A stretch of DNA of 64,000 nt from Mustela lutreola (GCF_030435805.1 NC_081293.1:108664546-108728545); one strand, 5' to 3'; shown: positions 12,106-23,430, numbered from the stretch's first letter. Notes: a model not told the origin generated them from the sequence alone. Program-made: numbers and translations.

Positions 12106-12350
12106 GGTGGGACAAGGACCCCCGTCCAGGGGCCGTGACACCAGTGATGGGGACAGGACCCCCGCCCAGGGCTCGAGACACCCATGATGGGGACAGGACC
12201 TCTGCCCAGGGCTCATGATGTGTGTGATGGGAACAGGCCTTGCCCAGAGCTTTTGATGACAGTGATGGCAGGACCCCCGCCCAGGGTTCATGATGTCAGT
12301 GATGGGGACAGGACCCCCCCCCCAGGAGTTGTGACACCTGATGATGGGGA
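12106..12350. repeat. Minisatellite, unit about 40 bp
   Basis: Five to six imperfect units are each marked by GATGGGGACAGGACC followed by CCCAGGG. The GATGG marker starts at 12146, 12186, 12226, 12264, 12301 and 12343, giving periods of 37-42 bases. Confidence 0.88.
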
Positions 12351-15025
12351 CTGAGCTCAAGATCCCACTCAGGGGCCATGATGTCCCCCACAAAGAGGGG
12401 CAAGTTTGTCTCCACCTTGAGAGCTGGAGGAAGCCCCATCCCAGCCGACCCCGTAGGACCAGTGGGGATACTGTGTGCTTAGCCCACGAAGGCCATGATG
12501 CTGCAGGTGAGCGCAGTGGGACTTCAGTTTCCCCACCTGTACTGGCTTTCAGGGGCTGCTAGGAAGCAGGAAGGCCTGACTGTCTTGGAAGAAGATGGGC
12601 TGAGGCTAGGCTGGTGGGGCCAAGAAGCAGCGCACGTCCCTGCCCCGCGGCTGGAGAGCTCACGGCAGCACCGTTCCTGGAAACCTCTGGTTTCTCCACC
12701 TGCCCTCAGAACTGTGAAGGCAAATGGGCCCTGTGCCCACGCTTCTCCTGCCAACACCTCTTGCTCTGTTCCCAACCCCAGCCCTCTGGGCTGTGCATCC
12801 CCTCCCGGCATGGCCACGGCTCGTGACCCCAGGGGGTTACAGCCAACCTCCGCACTCCCCTACCGCAAGACCCCCAGCTCAGGGAGAAGGGTGGCCCAGC
12901 CACACAGGAGGTTCCCATTGCAGGTGAAGAAATGTTTACGATGGTGCCAGCCTGCAGGGAATGGCCACGCTCCCCCACCACAGAGTCCCCCGCCCCAAGC
13001 GTGGTGCTTTCTGGAAGTCTAGAGGGCCTGGGATCAGTGTGCGTGTCTGTACCCTCGGGCAGTGTGGCCCCTGTGACCGAGGTCGTCAGGGGGATGGGGG
13101 GGACGGCTACCTCTGCAGGGGGGCATGAGGTGGGTGGGCAGGTGGTAGACGGACAGATGAGGGAAAACGAGAGGAAGTCCAAGTGAGCCGGGGACGAGAC
13201 AGCTCCAGGACGCAGATCGGGCGTGAGTTCTGTTTTCTCCGCGCGTTTCCGAATTGTCCCAGCTTCCTACAACGCGTGTTATTCTTCTGATCAGAGCGAC
13301 TAGGGGTTGTTTTCTAAGTAGTACGAGCTGCATCACAGAAAGCTTCCCAGAGCAGGGGGCACCTTGGCCACCAGCAGTGGCCTCCTACCGTCCTTGCATG
13401 GCCCCAACAGGAAAACCCGGCGGGGAGGGAAGGCCAGGTCCTGTCGGAGGGCCTCCAGCTCCTGGACAGGCTCCCTCCGTCATGGGTTCCCAGGGCTGAC
13501 CCAGCCCCCAATTCCAGGCAGCCCCCTGGGGAGTTCCCAGAGGCCACACAACTATCAGGGGCCCAGCCGTCCCTGTCTGGAGGGGCATCAGGCCACGCCT
13601 GGGTCCGGACTCCAGGCGCCAGGCCAGAGGGTTATGTTGCAGTGTGCGGTGTGAGAGGTCACGGGCCAGAGTGTGGGTCACCGTCTGCAAAAAGAGGCCT
13701 GATGCTGTCCCCTCCCACACTGTCCACGGGTGCCTAGATGCAGGGACACACTGAGCTGCATGATGGACAAGGACCCTGACCCAGCAGATTACGCTCCCAA
13801 GGAGCAGACAGTAAACATCCCAGAAGGGAGCTTCCCTAGGCCTGTGCTGGGAAGCGAGAGGCCAGGGCAGCAGAGCTGAGGGGACAGGCAAAAGGACCCC
13901 AAGTAGGAGAGCACTGGGGGAGCAGCCCACCAGGACGGTGCAAGGTGGGGTTGGGGTGGGGGAGGAGAGGGAGGGAGGAAGAGAAGGGAGGGAAATGGGA
14001 GGTTAGATGCAGGAAGGAGCTCAGGTGCTCCAAGCGGTCAGAGAGGAGGGGACTAGGCAGGATGGCCTGCCAGACCTTGTGACCATAGGTCCCACAAGCC
14101 GAGGCCACATCCTGGTGAGCCAGTGGCAAGTCTGGTCAGCCTGGCCTCAGACCTAGCATCCAAGCAAACCAGACCCTAAATCCCCTGGTCTTGGTGTAGG
14201 GGAGGCACAGAAAGCGAGGACAAGAAGCCAGCAGGACCTGCCAGCGAGTGACCGTGGCTTCGCTACCCCTCTGTCCTCCTAGGCCTGGTGTCCCCCTCAG
14301 GCCCGTGTGCTGCCTCCTTCCTGGGCTTCAGCGGGGAAAAATTTGGGAACTGCCAGCATGAGGCCGCCGGTCACTGTCGTGGCCAGGATCTCGGCCGCTG
14401 GCCATCCTGGAGAGGCCTGGGCTGAGGCCCCAGAACTCTGCAGAGGGGGCATGAGGCCATCACGGTGCCCCTTGGGGCCGGCAGGAAGAGCTGGGTTATC
14501 TAAGCCCCGGCAGGGGAGTATCTGGGCTGAAACATCTGGAAATCCACAGAGCAGAGGCTGAGGGCCACAGCAGACAGCTGTCCAAGACCAAGGTCACGAG
14601 CGGGCAGAAAAGGTGACCTGGACCCAGTGGCAATGGCCTCAGTCACCCCGAGGCCCCTTCTCTGCCTGGCCCTCAGGGAAGAAGGATGGAGGAAGCTCCC
14701 TCACCATCCCAGGAGTGCCACCAGCCACGCGGCCTGGCTGGCCTGCCACAGGCGGGCCCTTCTAGGAAGAGGCCTTCCTGGTAGCCACCAGGCCCTGCAC
14801 AGAAAGAGCCGGGACATTCCCTGGCCCGGTGCTGGTGCTCTAACACAGGCGGCTGTTCTCATAGAAAGTTCCAGGGAAGACACACGGCACCACAAGAGAA
14901 ACAAGGCACCGTGCCCGGGGTCTTACCGCAGGGTGGGGTCGCACCTCTTGGGGAGCATCACGGGCCCCTTCTCTGCCCTTTGTTTTTTTTGTTTCATTTT
15001 ACCTTTGTTTTTTTAAAGTGGCACC
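12351..15025. other. Intergenic upstream of WAP
   Basis: No coding exon was recognised. A purine-rich patch lies at about 13938-14005. Distal regulatory elements for WAP could lie here, but nothing in the bases identifies one. Confidence 0.4.
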
Positions 15026-15029
15026 ATTG

Positions 15030-15222
15030 CCCTGTGACAGGATACTGGTTTCAGGTGTGGGGGGAGGTGACTGGGTGACTGGATGTCTGTGAACTGTGGG
15101 ACACGATCTGCATGATGTCTCCTGAGCGCCCGTTAGCTCGCACTGTCACAGATTTTCTTTTCTTGTGATGGAAACTTTTAGGATCCACTCTCTCTGCGAT
15201 TCACAAATGAACCTGGTTTTGT
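15030..15222 (-). mobile_element. Probable worn LINE-1 3' UTR fragment
   Basis: Phrases such as GATACTGGTTTCAGGTGTG and GATGGAAACTTTTAGGATC resemble the 3' UTR of old mammalian L1 elements read in reverse. The fragment lies about 260 bp upstream of the WAP start codon. Family assignment is from memory and uncertain. Confidence 0.4.
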
Positions 15223-15372
15223 TAAGGACCAACAGCCAGGCCGCCCATCCCACCCCCACCGCCCCTCAGGCGATACCTCCCTGAGGGAGGGAAATGGCGC
15301 ACCTTATCAGGGCCTTTTTTAAGTTTTAAACAGTGTTCCTGATGCAGGGGGTCCATCCAAGGAGGAAGTCCC

Positions 15373-15400
15373 TGGGCCAGCTGGGCCAGTGCCAGCCCCT
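15373..15400. promoter_or_regulatory. Possible NF1-type site in the WAP proximal promoter
   Basis: GGCCAGCTGGGCCAGTGCC contains repeated GCCAG/TGGCC half-sites about 90-115 bp before the start codon. Rodent WAP promoters are known to depend on NF1 sites in the proximal region. The match here is by eye only. Confidence 0.3.
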
Positions 15401-15428
15401 CCCCCACATTCCTCCTCCCACTGCTGCC

Positions 15429-15434
15429 TTTAAA
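15429..15434 (+). promoter_or_regulatory. WAP: TATA-like box of WAP (TTTAAA)
   Basis: TTTAAA lies 53 bp upstream of the WAP start codon. With initiation about 25-30 bp downstream, the 5' UTR would be close to 28 nt, as in rodent WAP. A non-canonical TTTAAA box is also what I recall for rodent WAP genes. Confidence 0.65.
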
Positions 15435-15486
15435 GGCTCCTGGGGCCCACAGGCCACCATCTGCCTTCTGCCTGCCACCTGCCACC

Positions 15487-17074
15487 ATGCGCTGTCTTGT
15501 AAGCCTAGCTCTGGCCCTGCTGGCCCTGGAGGCTGCCCTGGCCCTGGCCCCAGCCCCGGCCCTCACCTTGCCAGGTAGGCTTGAGCTGCCATCCCTTGGC
15601 CGGGCGTGGGGGGGGGTGGCGCCCAGGAGGGTCCTCCCAGCCTCCCTCTGCCCCAGGTGCATCCCCGACACACCGCTGGCCCTGATATGTTGGTGATAGG
15701 ATGGGCGGCACAGGGTGGAGGAGGCTTGCCCCTGAGGGGTCCCCCACAGCAAAAGAGCAAGGCACTGCCTAGAGACCCCCAGGTGCCACAAGGCCGGGCC
15801 CCCGTCCTTGGACCCCTGGGTTTTAACCCCACCTACTGTCGTGGGCCTGGACCTGACGTACCCTTTCGTTCCCAGGTCACACTCTGCTTACTCTCTTCCT
15901 TTCAAGAAAGGGGGCAAGTTAGGGTGCTGGGGACGAGACTGCCCATGGCTCTTGCCCCACCTTGCACCCCCACCAAGCAGCCCCAGGGGAGGTGGTCCAT
16001 GGGCCCCCCTCACCTGCCTGTCCTGTGTGCAGCGCAGGCTGTGTGCCCGGAGCTCAGCTCCTCTGAGGAGGACGCCTGTGTGGTCTCCTGCAACTCAGAC
16101 GAGAACTGCCCCCAAGGCACCAAATGCTGCCCCAGGAGCCCCTGCAGCCGCTCCTGCGTGGTCCCCCTCATCGGTAACACCACGGCCCCCACGTCCCAGC
16201 TGAGGCCTGTCTGGGGGTGGGAGGAGCCAGCTTGCTCTAGGGTCCCCCCTGAGGGGGCACCCCAGACCCCTCTTAGTGACCCACCTCCCCAGCTCCCTGA
16301 ACTCCACCCGGGAGTGAGCCCACTCCCCTGCTGGCGTGTGGGCTCAGGCTCACAGGCCTCCTCCCAGCATCGCCCAGGCCCAGCTCTCTGAAGCGGCAGC
16401 CGCGGTCCCCTCCTTAGGGGCCCAGAGGGCACGGTGGCAGCCCTGGGGACCAGGACACCAGCTGCAGGGGAGACCAGCTGCAGGGCGAACTCAGGGCCTG
16501 AGGGCCGGCCGTTTCTCCCCAGCGCCTGTGCAGAAGGCCGGCCGCTGCCCCTGGGTGCCGGCCCCGCTGACGCCCGCACCCTGCCTGGAGAGCAGTGAGT
16601 GCTCCCGGGACGACCACTGTGCCGGTGACAGAAAGTGCTGCCTGAGCACCTGCGCCATGAGGTGTCTCTCACCCGAGGCAGGTGAGCGCCCCACACCCTC
16701 CCGGGACCGCACCACGGCCACGGCCACAGCCCCAGCCACTGTGGCAGAAGAAGGCCTGGGCTCAGACTAGGCGTCAGGCGAGCAAAGGAAGTGGAGACTC
16801 AGAGACTCGTCTGAGCGGGACAGCAAGCCATGGTCCAGCCCAGGCTGAGGAGGGCCTGTGACCTTGCCACGTAACCCTGGGAGGCAGCTGAGCTCCCAAA
16901 TGTGGGAGGAGGCCTGGGGCAGGAGCCAGGAACCGTGGATCCTGACCCCCTGTGCCCAAGCCTGCCTGTGGGCCATGGGGAAGGCCGGGGTGGGAAGGCT
17001 GTGGAGCGGCCCCCGAGGTTGGGTCCCGCTCCTCTGAGGCCTCCGTGTCGCCTGCAGAGGAGCCACTCCAGTGA
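15487..17074 (+). CDS. WAP: Whey acidic protein, 4 exons, intact
   Basis: Coding exons are 15487-15574, 16033-16173, 16523-16681 and 17058-17074. All introns are GT..AG and phases join to a 134-residue protein, the length of mouse WAP. Exon 1 encodes the signal peptide MRCLVSLALALLALEAALA, nearly identical to the rodent WAP leader, then a short Ala/Pro stretch. Exons 2 and 3 each encode one complete four-disulfide-core (WAP) domain with eight cysteines, including the paired KCC motifs in TKCCP and RKCCL. Exon 4 adds EEPLQ and the stop. WAP is a secreted milk whey protein of mammary epithelium. Its position next to TBRG4 matches mouse, where Wap lies between Tbrg4 and Ramp3. Human and ruminants lack a functional WAP, so an intact copy is notable. 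Another WFDC-family protein is unlikely given leader and locus. Confidence 0.93.
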
Positions 17075-17184
17075 GGGGCTTCCCCAGGAACCCCCCGGCT
17101 GCCAGGAGCGACCAGCCTGAGCCTGCTTGGCAAGAACCTCGTCTCCCCGATCCAGAGAGCGCGAGACACTTCCCACCTGCTGCC

Positions 17185-17190
17185 AATAAA
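17185..17190 (+). terminator. WAP: WAP polyadenylation signal AATAAA
   Basis: AATAAA lies 111 nt after the WAP stop codon, followed by a T/G-rich stretch (TCTCTGTCTGTCTGTCCGGGG). The 3' UTR is about 130 nt. Confidence 0.85.
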
Positions 17191-17214
17191 AACCCACTTA
17201 GCTTCACGTCTCTC

Positions 17215-18104
17215 TGTCTGTCTGTCCGGGGCACCTGCCAGGAGGGACAAAGCACACAGGCCTCTGGGAGCTCCCAGGCTGCCCACTCAGCCCTCGGGGG
17301 TCCGACCCTGCTGAGAGGCGTCGCTGGCATAGGAATGGGGGGAGAGCAAAGACTGCAGGGAGGGCTGGGGCCCCGATGTCGATGTGGCCTCTCTCCACGG
17401 CAGCGTGTGACCCCATCGGGTGGTTGATGCGTAGGGCAGTGTGCTCGCAGGGAGCCTCAGTGCCCAAAGCGCCTCGGGCAGCCTCACTAGGACCCGCAGG
17501 GAAGCACGCCCACCCAGCACACACGTGAGCCCCCGGGGTTGCTACCAGGCTGCCCCGACCGCAAGCACCCCCAGAATTTCCAGAGGCCACCTGCTCCCTG
17601 CCTCGCTAAGCTCTGGATTCAGGGGTTCCCACGAACTCCACAGGCTCACCAAGTTGTGAGGATGACCCACAGAAATCTGAGCGCACAGTCTGTTACAAAG
17701 GACACAGACCAGAAAGAGCCAAATACAGACCACACCGTGGGGGTGGGGGCGGGGACACAGGAGGCTGTGTCCCCGCTGGGGGGGGCCACCACCTCCCCAC
17801 ACACCCACGTGCCCCCATCCCAGAAGCCCCCTGAGTTTCAGTGCCCAGAGAGGTCTCGAAGCTGCATGGACAGGATGAAACCCTTGGCCATTGTTGACCA
17901 ACTCAGCCCCTACCCTCTAACCTGACGGCTGGCTCTCGGGCTGCTGGCCCCTGTCCTGTGCCACTGAGGACCCCAGAGCCGCATCAGCATAAACTCGGGT
18001 ATAAGAAAGGAGTCCTTGCAAATATCACAGGACACTCGTATCACCCAGGGAACTGCAAGGTTTTGTAGCACTCTTCCAGGGAGGGGACAAAGACCAGAGT
18101 TCTT
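17215..18104. other. Intergenic, nothing recognised
   Basis: No exon, RNA gene or repeat family was recognised between the WAP 3' end and the SINE cluster. Confidence 0.4.
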
Positions 18105-18131
18105 TATTTTTTTAAGATTTATTTATTTATT

Positions 18132-18318
18132 GGGGCGCCTGGGTGGCTCAGTGGGTTAAAGCCTCTGCCTTCAGCTCAGGTCATGATCCCAGCGTCCTGG
18201 GATAGAGCCCTGCATTGGGCTCTCTGCTCAGCGGGGAGCCTGCTTCCTCCTCTCTCTGCCTGCCTCCCTGCCTGCTTGTGATCTCTCTCTCTGTCAAATA
18301 AATAAATAAAATCTTTTT
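18132..18318 (+). mobile_element. Can-SINE inserted in a reverse SINE (first)
   Basis: A full element begins GGGGCGCCTGGGTGGCTCAG and has an AAATAAATAAAATC tail. Its flanks are the T-rich end of the older reverse-strand SINE. Confidence 0.93.
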
Positions 18319-18337
18319 TTAAAAAAATATTTATTTC

Positions 18338-18524
18338 GGGCGCCTGGATGGCTCAGTGGGTTAAGCCGCTGCCTTCAGCTCAGGTCATGATCTCAGGGTC
18401 CTGGGATCGAGTCCCGCATCGGGCTCTCTGCTCAGCAGGGAGCCTGCTTCCTCCTCTCTCTCTCTGCCTGCCTCTCTGCCTACTTGTGATCTCTCTCTGT
18501 CAAATAAATAAATAAAATCTTTTT
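18338..18524 (+). mobile_element. Can-SINE inserted in a reverse SINE (second)
   Basis: A full element begins CGGGCGCCTGGATGGCTCAG and follows the first after about 20 bases of AT-rich spacer (AATATTTATTT), probably duplicated target sequence. It resembles its neighbour closely, so both are young. Confidence 0.93.
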
Positions 18525-18656
18525 TAAAAATTTATTTGTTTATTTGACAGAGAGAGAGAGCAGGAGCAGGGATGTGGGACTCAGTCCCAGAACTCCAGGA
18601 CCATAACCTGAGCAGAAGGCAAACACTTAACCCACAGAGCCACCCAGATGCCCCCA

Positions 18657-21465
18657 AACAGCAGAGCTCTTGATGGCGACCCAGTGTGCAGCCAGCATGG
18701 GAGCTTTCAGCCAGCCTGGCCCAGCTCGTGCACACTCCACGACCTGCCACGTGCCCACTGACACAACAAGAGCTTGGGAGAGAGGACGATTATCCAAGAA
18801 GAGGGCACCAACTGGTAGCCTTTTGTTTCTGGACCATTCTCCAGCAAAAGGAACGAGGAGTCCCTGGAGACAGTTGAGTGAACACGGGACCAGGCCGCAT
18901 GGGACACCGTGTGTCAAAAGCAGCACCCGCCTGTGGCCACCACCAGACAACCAGACCCCAGCAGCGACGGTGGCAGACAGGAAGATGTTTATAGAAAATG
19001 CTGGTCAACACAGTGTGGGGGAGGGGGCACAGGACTGGAAGCCCACCTCCACAACTCTAAAGTCATCATCACTCCAGGAGGTGGCATCGGGTGCTGGGGA
19101 AACCACTGGGAGAAACGTCACAGCCTCAAAGCATCCCGTAGACCTGCTCACCACTCACCAGGGGGAGCATCTCCCACAGTGGAGAGCTCGTCCCAACTGA
19201 CCCAAGGGATCAAACCTGGCACCGCATCTGCTAGGACCCACCAGGGCGCTGTGCGTCCCAGCGCGACCCAAGGGGACCACAACACTCACACTGGTGGCCT
19301 TGCCAGAGATGTGCCATCACATGAGTCCAGTTTCCACTCGGTGTTGTAGAAGACAGGGAGCAGAGGGGGCGGGGGGAAGGGACTCATCTCCTGATCTGCT
19401 GGCCTCGCCACACCTAGGATTCCCTACCACAGGGTCTCTTAAAACAGTCGCTTTCAGGAGCTGGATGTCCATCAGGGTGGAAACCCTCCCTGCTCCACCC
19501 CCTCCCACCACGTGCTCGTAACAGCCCACCCTAGAGCTCCCAGACCCTGCCAGTCTCCTGCCCAGGCCACCCAGCTTCATCCCCCTGAAGCACCGCTTCC
19601 CCTCCTCCTCCAAGCTGAGGGCCCCTGTGCTGGAGCCCAGGTGGGCCGGAGCCAGGAGAGGCTGGGAGGGCATCAGTACCGCCCGGGGCCAGGCCCCCGC
19701 CACACACTGTCCTTACCCCACCGCCCCAGGAGGCTCTGCAGGACTTCCTGGTGGACATGGCGGAAGGATGGGCAAGGCAGAAGGGTGGATGAGGAGGAGG
19801 AATGGGACAGGGGAGGGATGGAGAAGTGGAGACAAGAGAAAGGAGAGGAAGAGGAGGAAGAGGGAGGAGGTATAAGTTGTAAGGACCTTCTCCTCTTCCT
19901 CCTCCTTCTCCCCCTCTCTCTCTCCCTCTCCCCTTCTCCCTCCTTCTCCCCCTCCCCCTCCTCTTCCTCCTGGGGGTCTGGGGAGGTCTTTCACGCCCAG
20001 GCTCTGTGATCCTACAAAGGACGCAGCACTGTACCTCAGCCACAGCTAAGATGTACTATGGCAGGAGACAGCAACACTCACACATGGAAGAGGCACAGGG
20101 GAGAACCCTGGAGGCGGCCAGGCAGCAGCTTCCAGACCTGTCCCCAACTAGCCACCAAGGTGGTGCTGGATTCTCCAGCAACGCACAAGCAGTCACGTCC
20201 GCCCAGGAAGCTCCTCAGGGTTTTTCCCTGGGGCTGGTCTGGGGACACCAGAGGGGTGGAAACCCAGCCTGGCAGAGGTCCCACAGGGGCCAGCACCACG
20301 CCATGCCCCCCCAGGGTAGACCCAGGAAGGCCCTTGTGTTGGCACAGTTGAGCAGCCACGTCCCTAGCCACCAGCCCCCTGCCCCCACCATCACCAGCTC
20401 CTCGGGTCCTGGTTCCAGCGGTACGTCTGTCTGCTCACTGCTCTGGTTCTGTCACTCCACTGCCAGCAAGTGTGACGGACAGGGTGGCCTGAGGTCTCCC
20501 GGCCATCCCTCCCCCTCCCTCTCGAAGGGAGCCGAACCCATCTCATCCAGCCTTGTCAGTCTGGTGCCCTGGGCCTCGTGAGCAGGCTGCATGGAGGGCA
20601 CTGACCTTCCCCAGCACCTTGCTGAGGGTACCGGGCTGGGACCCCAAGGCCACTCTGCACTCAAGTCACCAACAAGCTGGGGAGTAAGGGAGCAAGCCAG
20701 GCTAGCCTCACTGCGAAGGGGCACAGGAAATAGGGTGAGACTGGGGTAAGGAGCAGGAATGCGGAGGGGGCTCACAGAGCACCACCAGGACAATGACAAG
20801 AAAGAAGCCGCCCACGTCTTCCCGGCATCCAGCTGGGTCCACTGCCTCTGACAGCAGCGGTGGCTCCAAGCTCAGTGCTCAGGAGTGGTTTGAACTCAGA
20901 TCCTCTCCTCCAACCCACAAAACCCACCCATGAGGGTAGAAGCCTCTCTGGGGACTGTGGCCAAGAGCCTCCGGACTGAATTGCCTCAGCCAGCTCTGAG
21001 CATGGGACCACCTGCAAAAATCTGAGTGACTATGGGGACTCGACATAGGCCCCAGGCCTGGACACAGCTCCCCTAAGGTCAGAGCCCCCCCCAGTCACCA
21101 GGGGGAGCTGACTCTTGGCTCCTGGGAAGTCAGAGAGGCTTTGAGGGGCCACAGAGGGCTCCCTGCCGTGGCCAGTGAGACCCCAGACAGTGGGCCCCAG
21201 GCACGCCCCCCTCGTAACCTCCCAGAGCAATGGCGACAGAGACTGTGGCCACAGCAAGGTCTGCGTGCTCAAACCTGATGACCTCTGCTCCCCAGGCCTG
21301 CTGACCCATACCCAGGCTCCCGATAGCAGCTCTGGCAACTACTCTGATGTCCCACCAGCCCAAGGAACTAAACAGACAACAATGGCAGGTGCCCTAAACG
21401 TGGCCTAATGACGAAGCCCACTCATGGGCCAGAGGCCCCTCTCACGGGCCCCCCACTTTGTGCGA
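18657..21465. other. Intergenic with a purine/pyrimidine inverted repeat
   Basis: No gene was recognised. The only structure seen is the polypurine/polypyrimidine pair at 19789-19971, listed separately. Confidence 0.4.
19789..19971. repeat. Polypurine arm facing a polypyrimidine arm
   Basis: The plus strand is purine-rich (GAGGA/GAAGA units) from 19789 to 19870. A 16-base spacer TATAAGTTGTAAGGAC follows, then a CT-rich arm runs from 19887 to 19971. GGAAGAGGAGGAAGAGG of the first arm pairs well with CCTCTTCCTCC of the second, making an imperfect inverted repeat with arms of about 80 bases. Confidence 0.85.
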
Positions 21466-22900
21466 CACACCTGCTTTACTGAGACAATTCACGTAACACA
21501 CATCCACCCCCAACCTGTAGAACCCAGGGGCCCATCGTATTCTCAGTTAACGGGGCGTCCGCCCAATCCAGAGCATGTCCAGCGCCTGAAGCCATCCCAG
21601 CCCCACAACCCCGGCCCTGGCAAGCGCTCATCTACTTCTGCGCATGGGGACCCGCATGTCCAGGACCGTCTCCTGTCGGGACTCTGTCACCAAGCATGTC
21701 CTCAAGGCTCATCTCGAGTAGCTCTGGCTGGCCACCATCCCATCAGGGACACTCGTTGATCCACTGATGATCACCGGACCGTGTCTAGTTGGGGCCTTCT
21801 GGGAACACTTGTGTACGAGTGTCATACGTACACGTTCTCTGTTTTCTCGGGGTGTACACATAAGAGTCACACTGTTTCGAGAAACTGCCCAATTTCCAAA
21901 AGCAACCACACCGCGTTACACGCCCACCAGCTACGCTCAGCATATAGAGCTCCCCACGCCCTCGCCAGCACCGGTCGTCCCCCGGGTTCTGTGGTGGGGG
22001 TTTTCATGGCCACCGTGAAAGTGGTGCAAAAGGGCACCACACTGTGGCTGCGAGCGGCACCTTCCTGAAGGCCAGCGATGGCGCTTCGGAGAGAATCTAC
22101 TCCCACTGTGACTGGTTTGCAACGGGGCCGCTGCCATTTACCAGAAAGGTGTAAGAGCTCTGACTCTGCGTCTTCGTTTTGAGACGCACCCGTATTACCG
22201 CATGACTTGCTATTCGTTGCTTCTTCTTAATATTCTTCCTTTTCTAGAGCAATTTTACGTTCCCAGCAAAAACAGTGAAATCTACTTCTTGTCCCCACAA
22301 GAACGCCCTCCCCCCACCATCAACATTCCCCAGCAAAGGGTACACTCGTTATGATCAACGAACCCACAAGGCCTCACCACGAACACCCAAAGTCCACAGC
22401 TGACGGGACAGCTCCCTCTTGGTGTACATATCCAGTGGCTTTGGACAAACGTGTGATACCCACCCGTTATAGTATCACCCAGAATGGTTTCACTGCCCCA
22501 AAGATCCCACACTCCGCCTGTTCATCCTTCCCACCCTCAGCCTAGGCAACCACGGACTTCTCCACGGTGCTGAGTGTTGCCTTTTCCAGAACGTTCTACG
22601 TTTGGAATCACACAGTATGCGGCATTTACAAATAGGCTTCTTTCACCTAGGAGCGTGCATTCGAGGTCCCTCCGTGTCCTCTCGAGGCTTGACTGCTCAT
22701 TCTTTTTAGTGCTTCGTAATACCCCACCAGCTGGGTGGACCACAGTTTGCTTGGCCACTAGCCTCCTGAAGGGCGCCTTGGTTGCTTGCAAGTCTTGGTA
22801 ACTAGGACTGAAGCTTCTAGAAACATCTGTATGCAGGTTTCCATGAGGATGTGGGTTCTTGGCTCTCGGGGGGAATACCAAACAGCACAACTGTGAGCCT
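21466..22900 (-). mobile_element. Old LINE-1 3' UTR / 3' end, reverse strand
   Basis: Read on the reverse strand this matches the 3' region of old mammalian L1M-type elements. Recognisable pieces are the ACAATTCACGTAACAC block, the TTTTCCAGAACGTTCTACG block, GGCTTCTTTCACCTAGGAGC and GGGCGCCTTGGTTGCTTGC. It is diverged and fragmented, and it continues after the LTR at about 23430-23640. Confidence 0.7.
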
Positions 22901-22914
22901 GCGTGGCGTTGGGA

Positions 22915-23430
22915 GTGTGTTCTGGCCCCTGTCACAAAAATATCATCCACTCTGTGCCTTACGAGCAATGGAAATCTGTTTCTCAGAGTTCTGGAGGCTG
23001 GAGGAGCGAGATCGGGGCACCAGGATGATCGGGGGAGAGCTGTCTTCTCTACTGCAGACTTTCTGCTGTGCTCTCACATGGTGGAAATCCAGGGGCTCTG
23101 TGGGGTCTCTGTCTCTTTTTCTTTTTAAGAGAGAGAGCACATGCTTGAGAGGAGGGAGGAAGCAGACTCTGTGCTGAGCGTGGGGCCCCACTACACAGGG
23201 CTCGATCCCATGACCCTGAGATCATGATCTGAGCCAAAACCAAGAGTCAGACACTCAACCAACCGAGTCACCCAGGTGCCCAGGGGTCTCTTTTAAGGAC
23301 ACTAATCCCACCAAGACGCCTCCACTCTCATGACCCAATCAGGTCCCAAAGGCCCCACCTCCTAACACCATCCTCTTGAACGTCAGGTCTCGACATATGA
23401 ACTGGGAGGACACGGCCATTAGGTCCATTG
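22915..23430 (-). mobile_element. Solo MaLR LTR (MST-like), fossil
   Basis: Reverse-strand sequence resembles MST-type LTRs of the ERVL-MaLR family: the GTTCTGGAGGCTGG block, CTTTTAAGGACACTAATCCCA, CTCATGACCCAATCAGG and ACATATGAACTGGGAGG. No internal region is seen, so it is a solo, decayed LTR. It inserted into the old L1 3' UTR, which resumes after it, and a Can-SINE later inserted into it. Its age is probably early placental. Confidence 0.65.
23105..23283 (-). mobile_element. Can-SINE inserted in the MaLR LTR
   Basis: A reverse-strand element runs from TTTTTAAGAGAGAGAGCAC to CGAGTCACCCAGGTGCCC. GGGGTCTCT before it and GGGGTCTCTTTTAAGG after it form a likely target-site duplication. Confidence 0.88.

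Larger units (their letters stand above)
18105..18656 (-). mobile_element. Reverse-strand Can-SINE split by two later SINEs
   Basis: The T-rich start (TTTTTTTAAGATTTATTTATT) at about 18108-18131 resumes at about 18525 as TTTATTTGTTTATTTGACAGAGAG and runs to CACCCAGATGCCCCC at 18655. The two forward SINEs between these pieces inserted into its A/T-rich end. Confidence 0.8.

Noticed and set aside
1-15400. RAMP3, expected next to WAP by synteny
   Set aside because: No segment matched the RAMP cysteine pattern, the transmembrane segment or the signal peptide. The gene is probably beyond the left edge.
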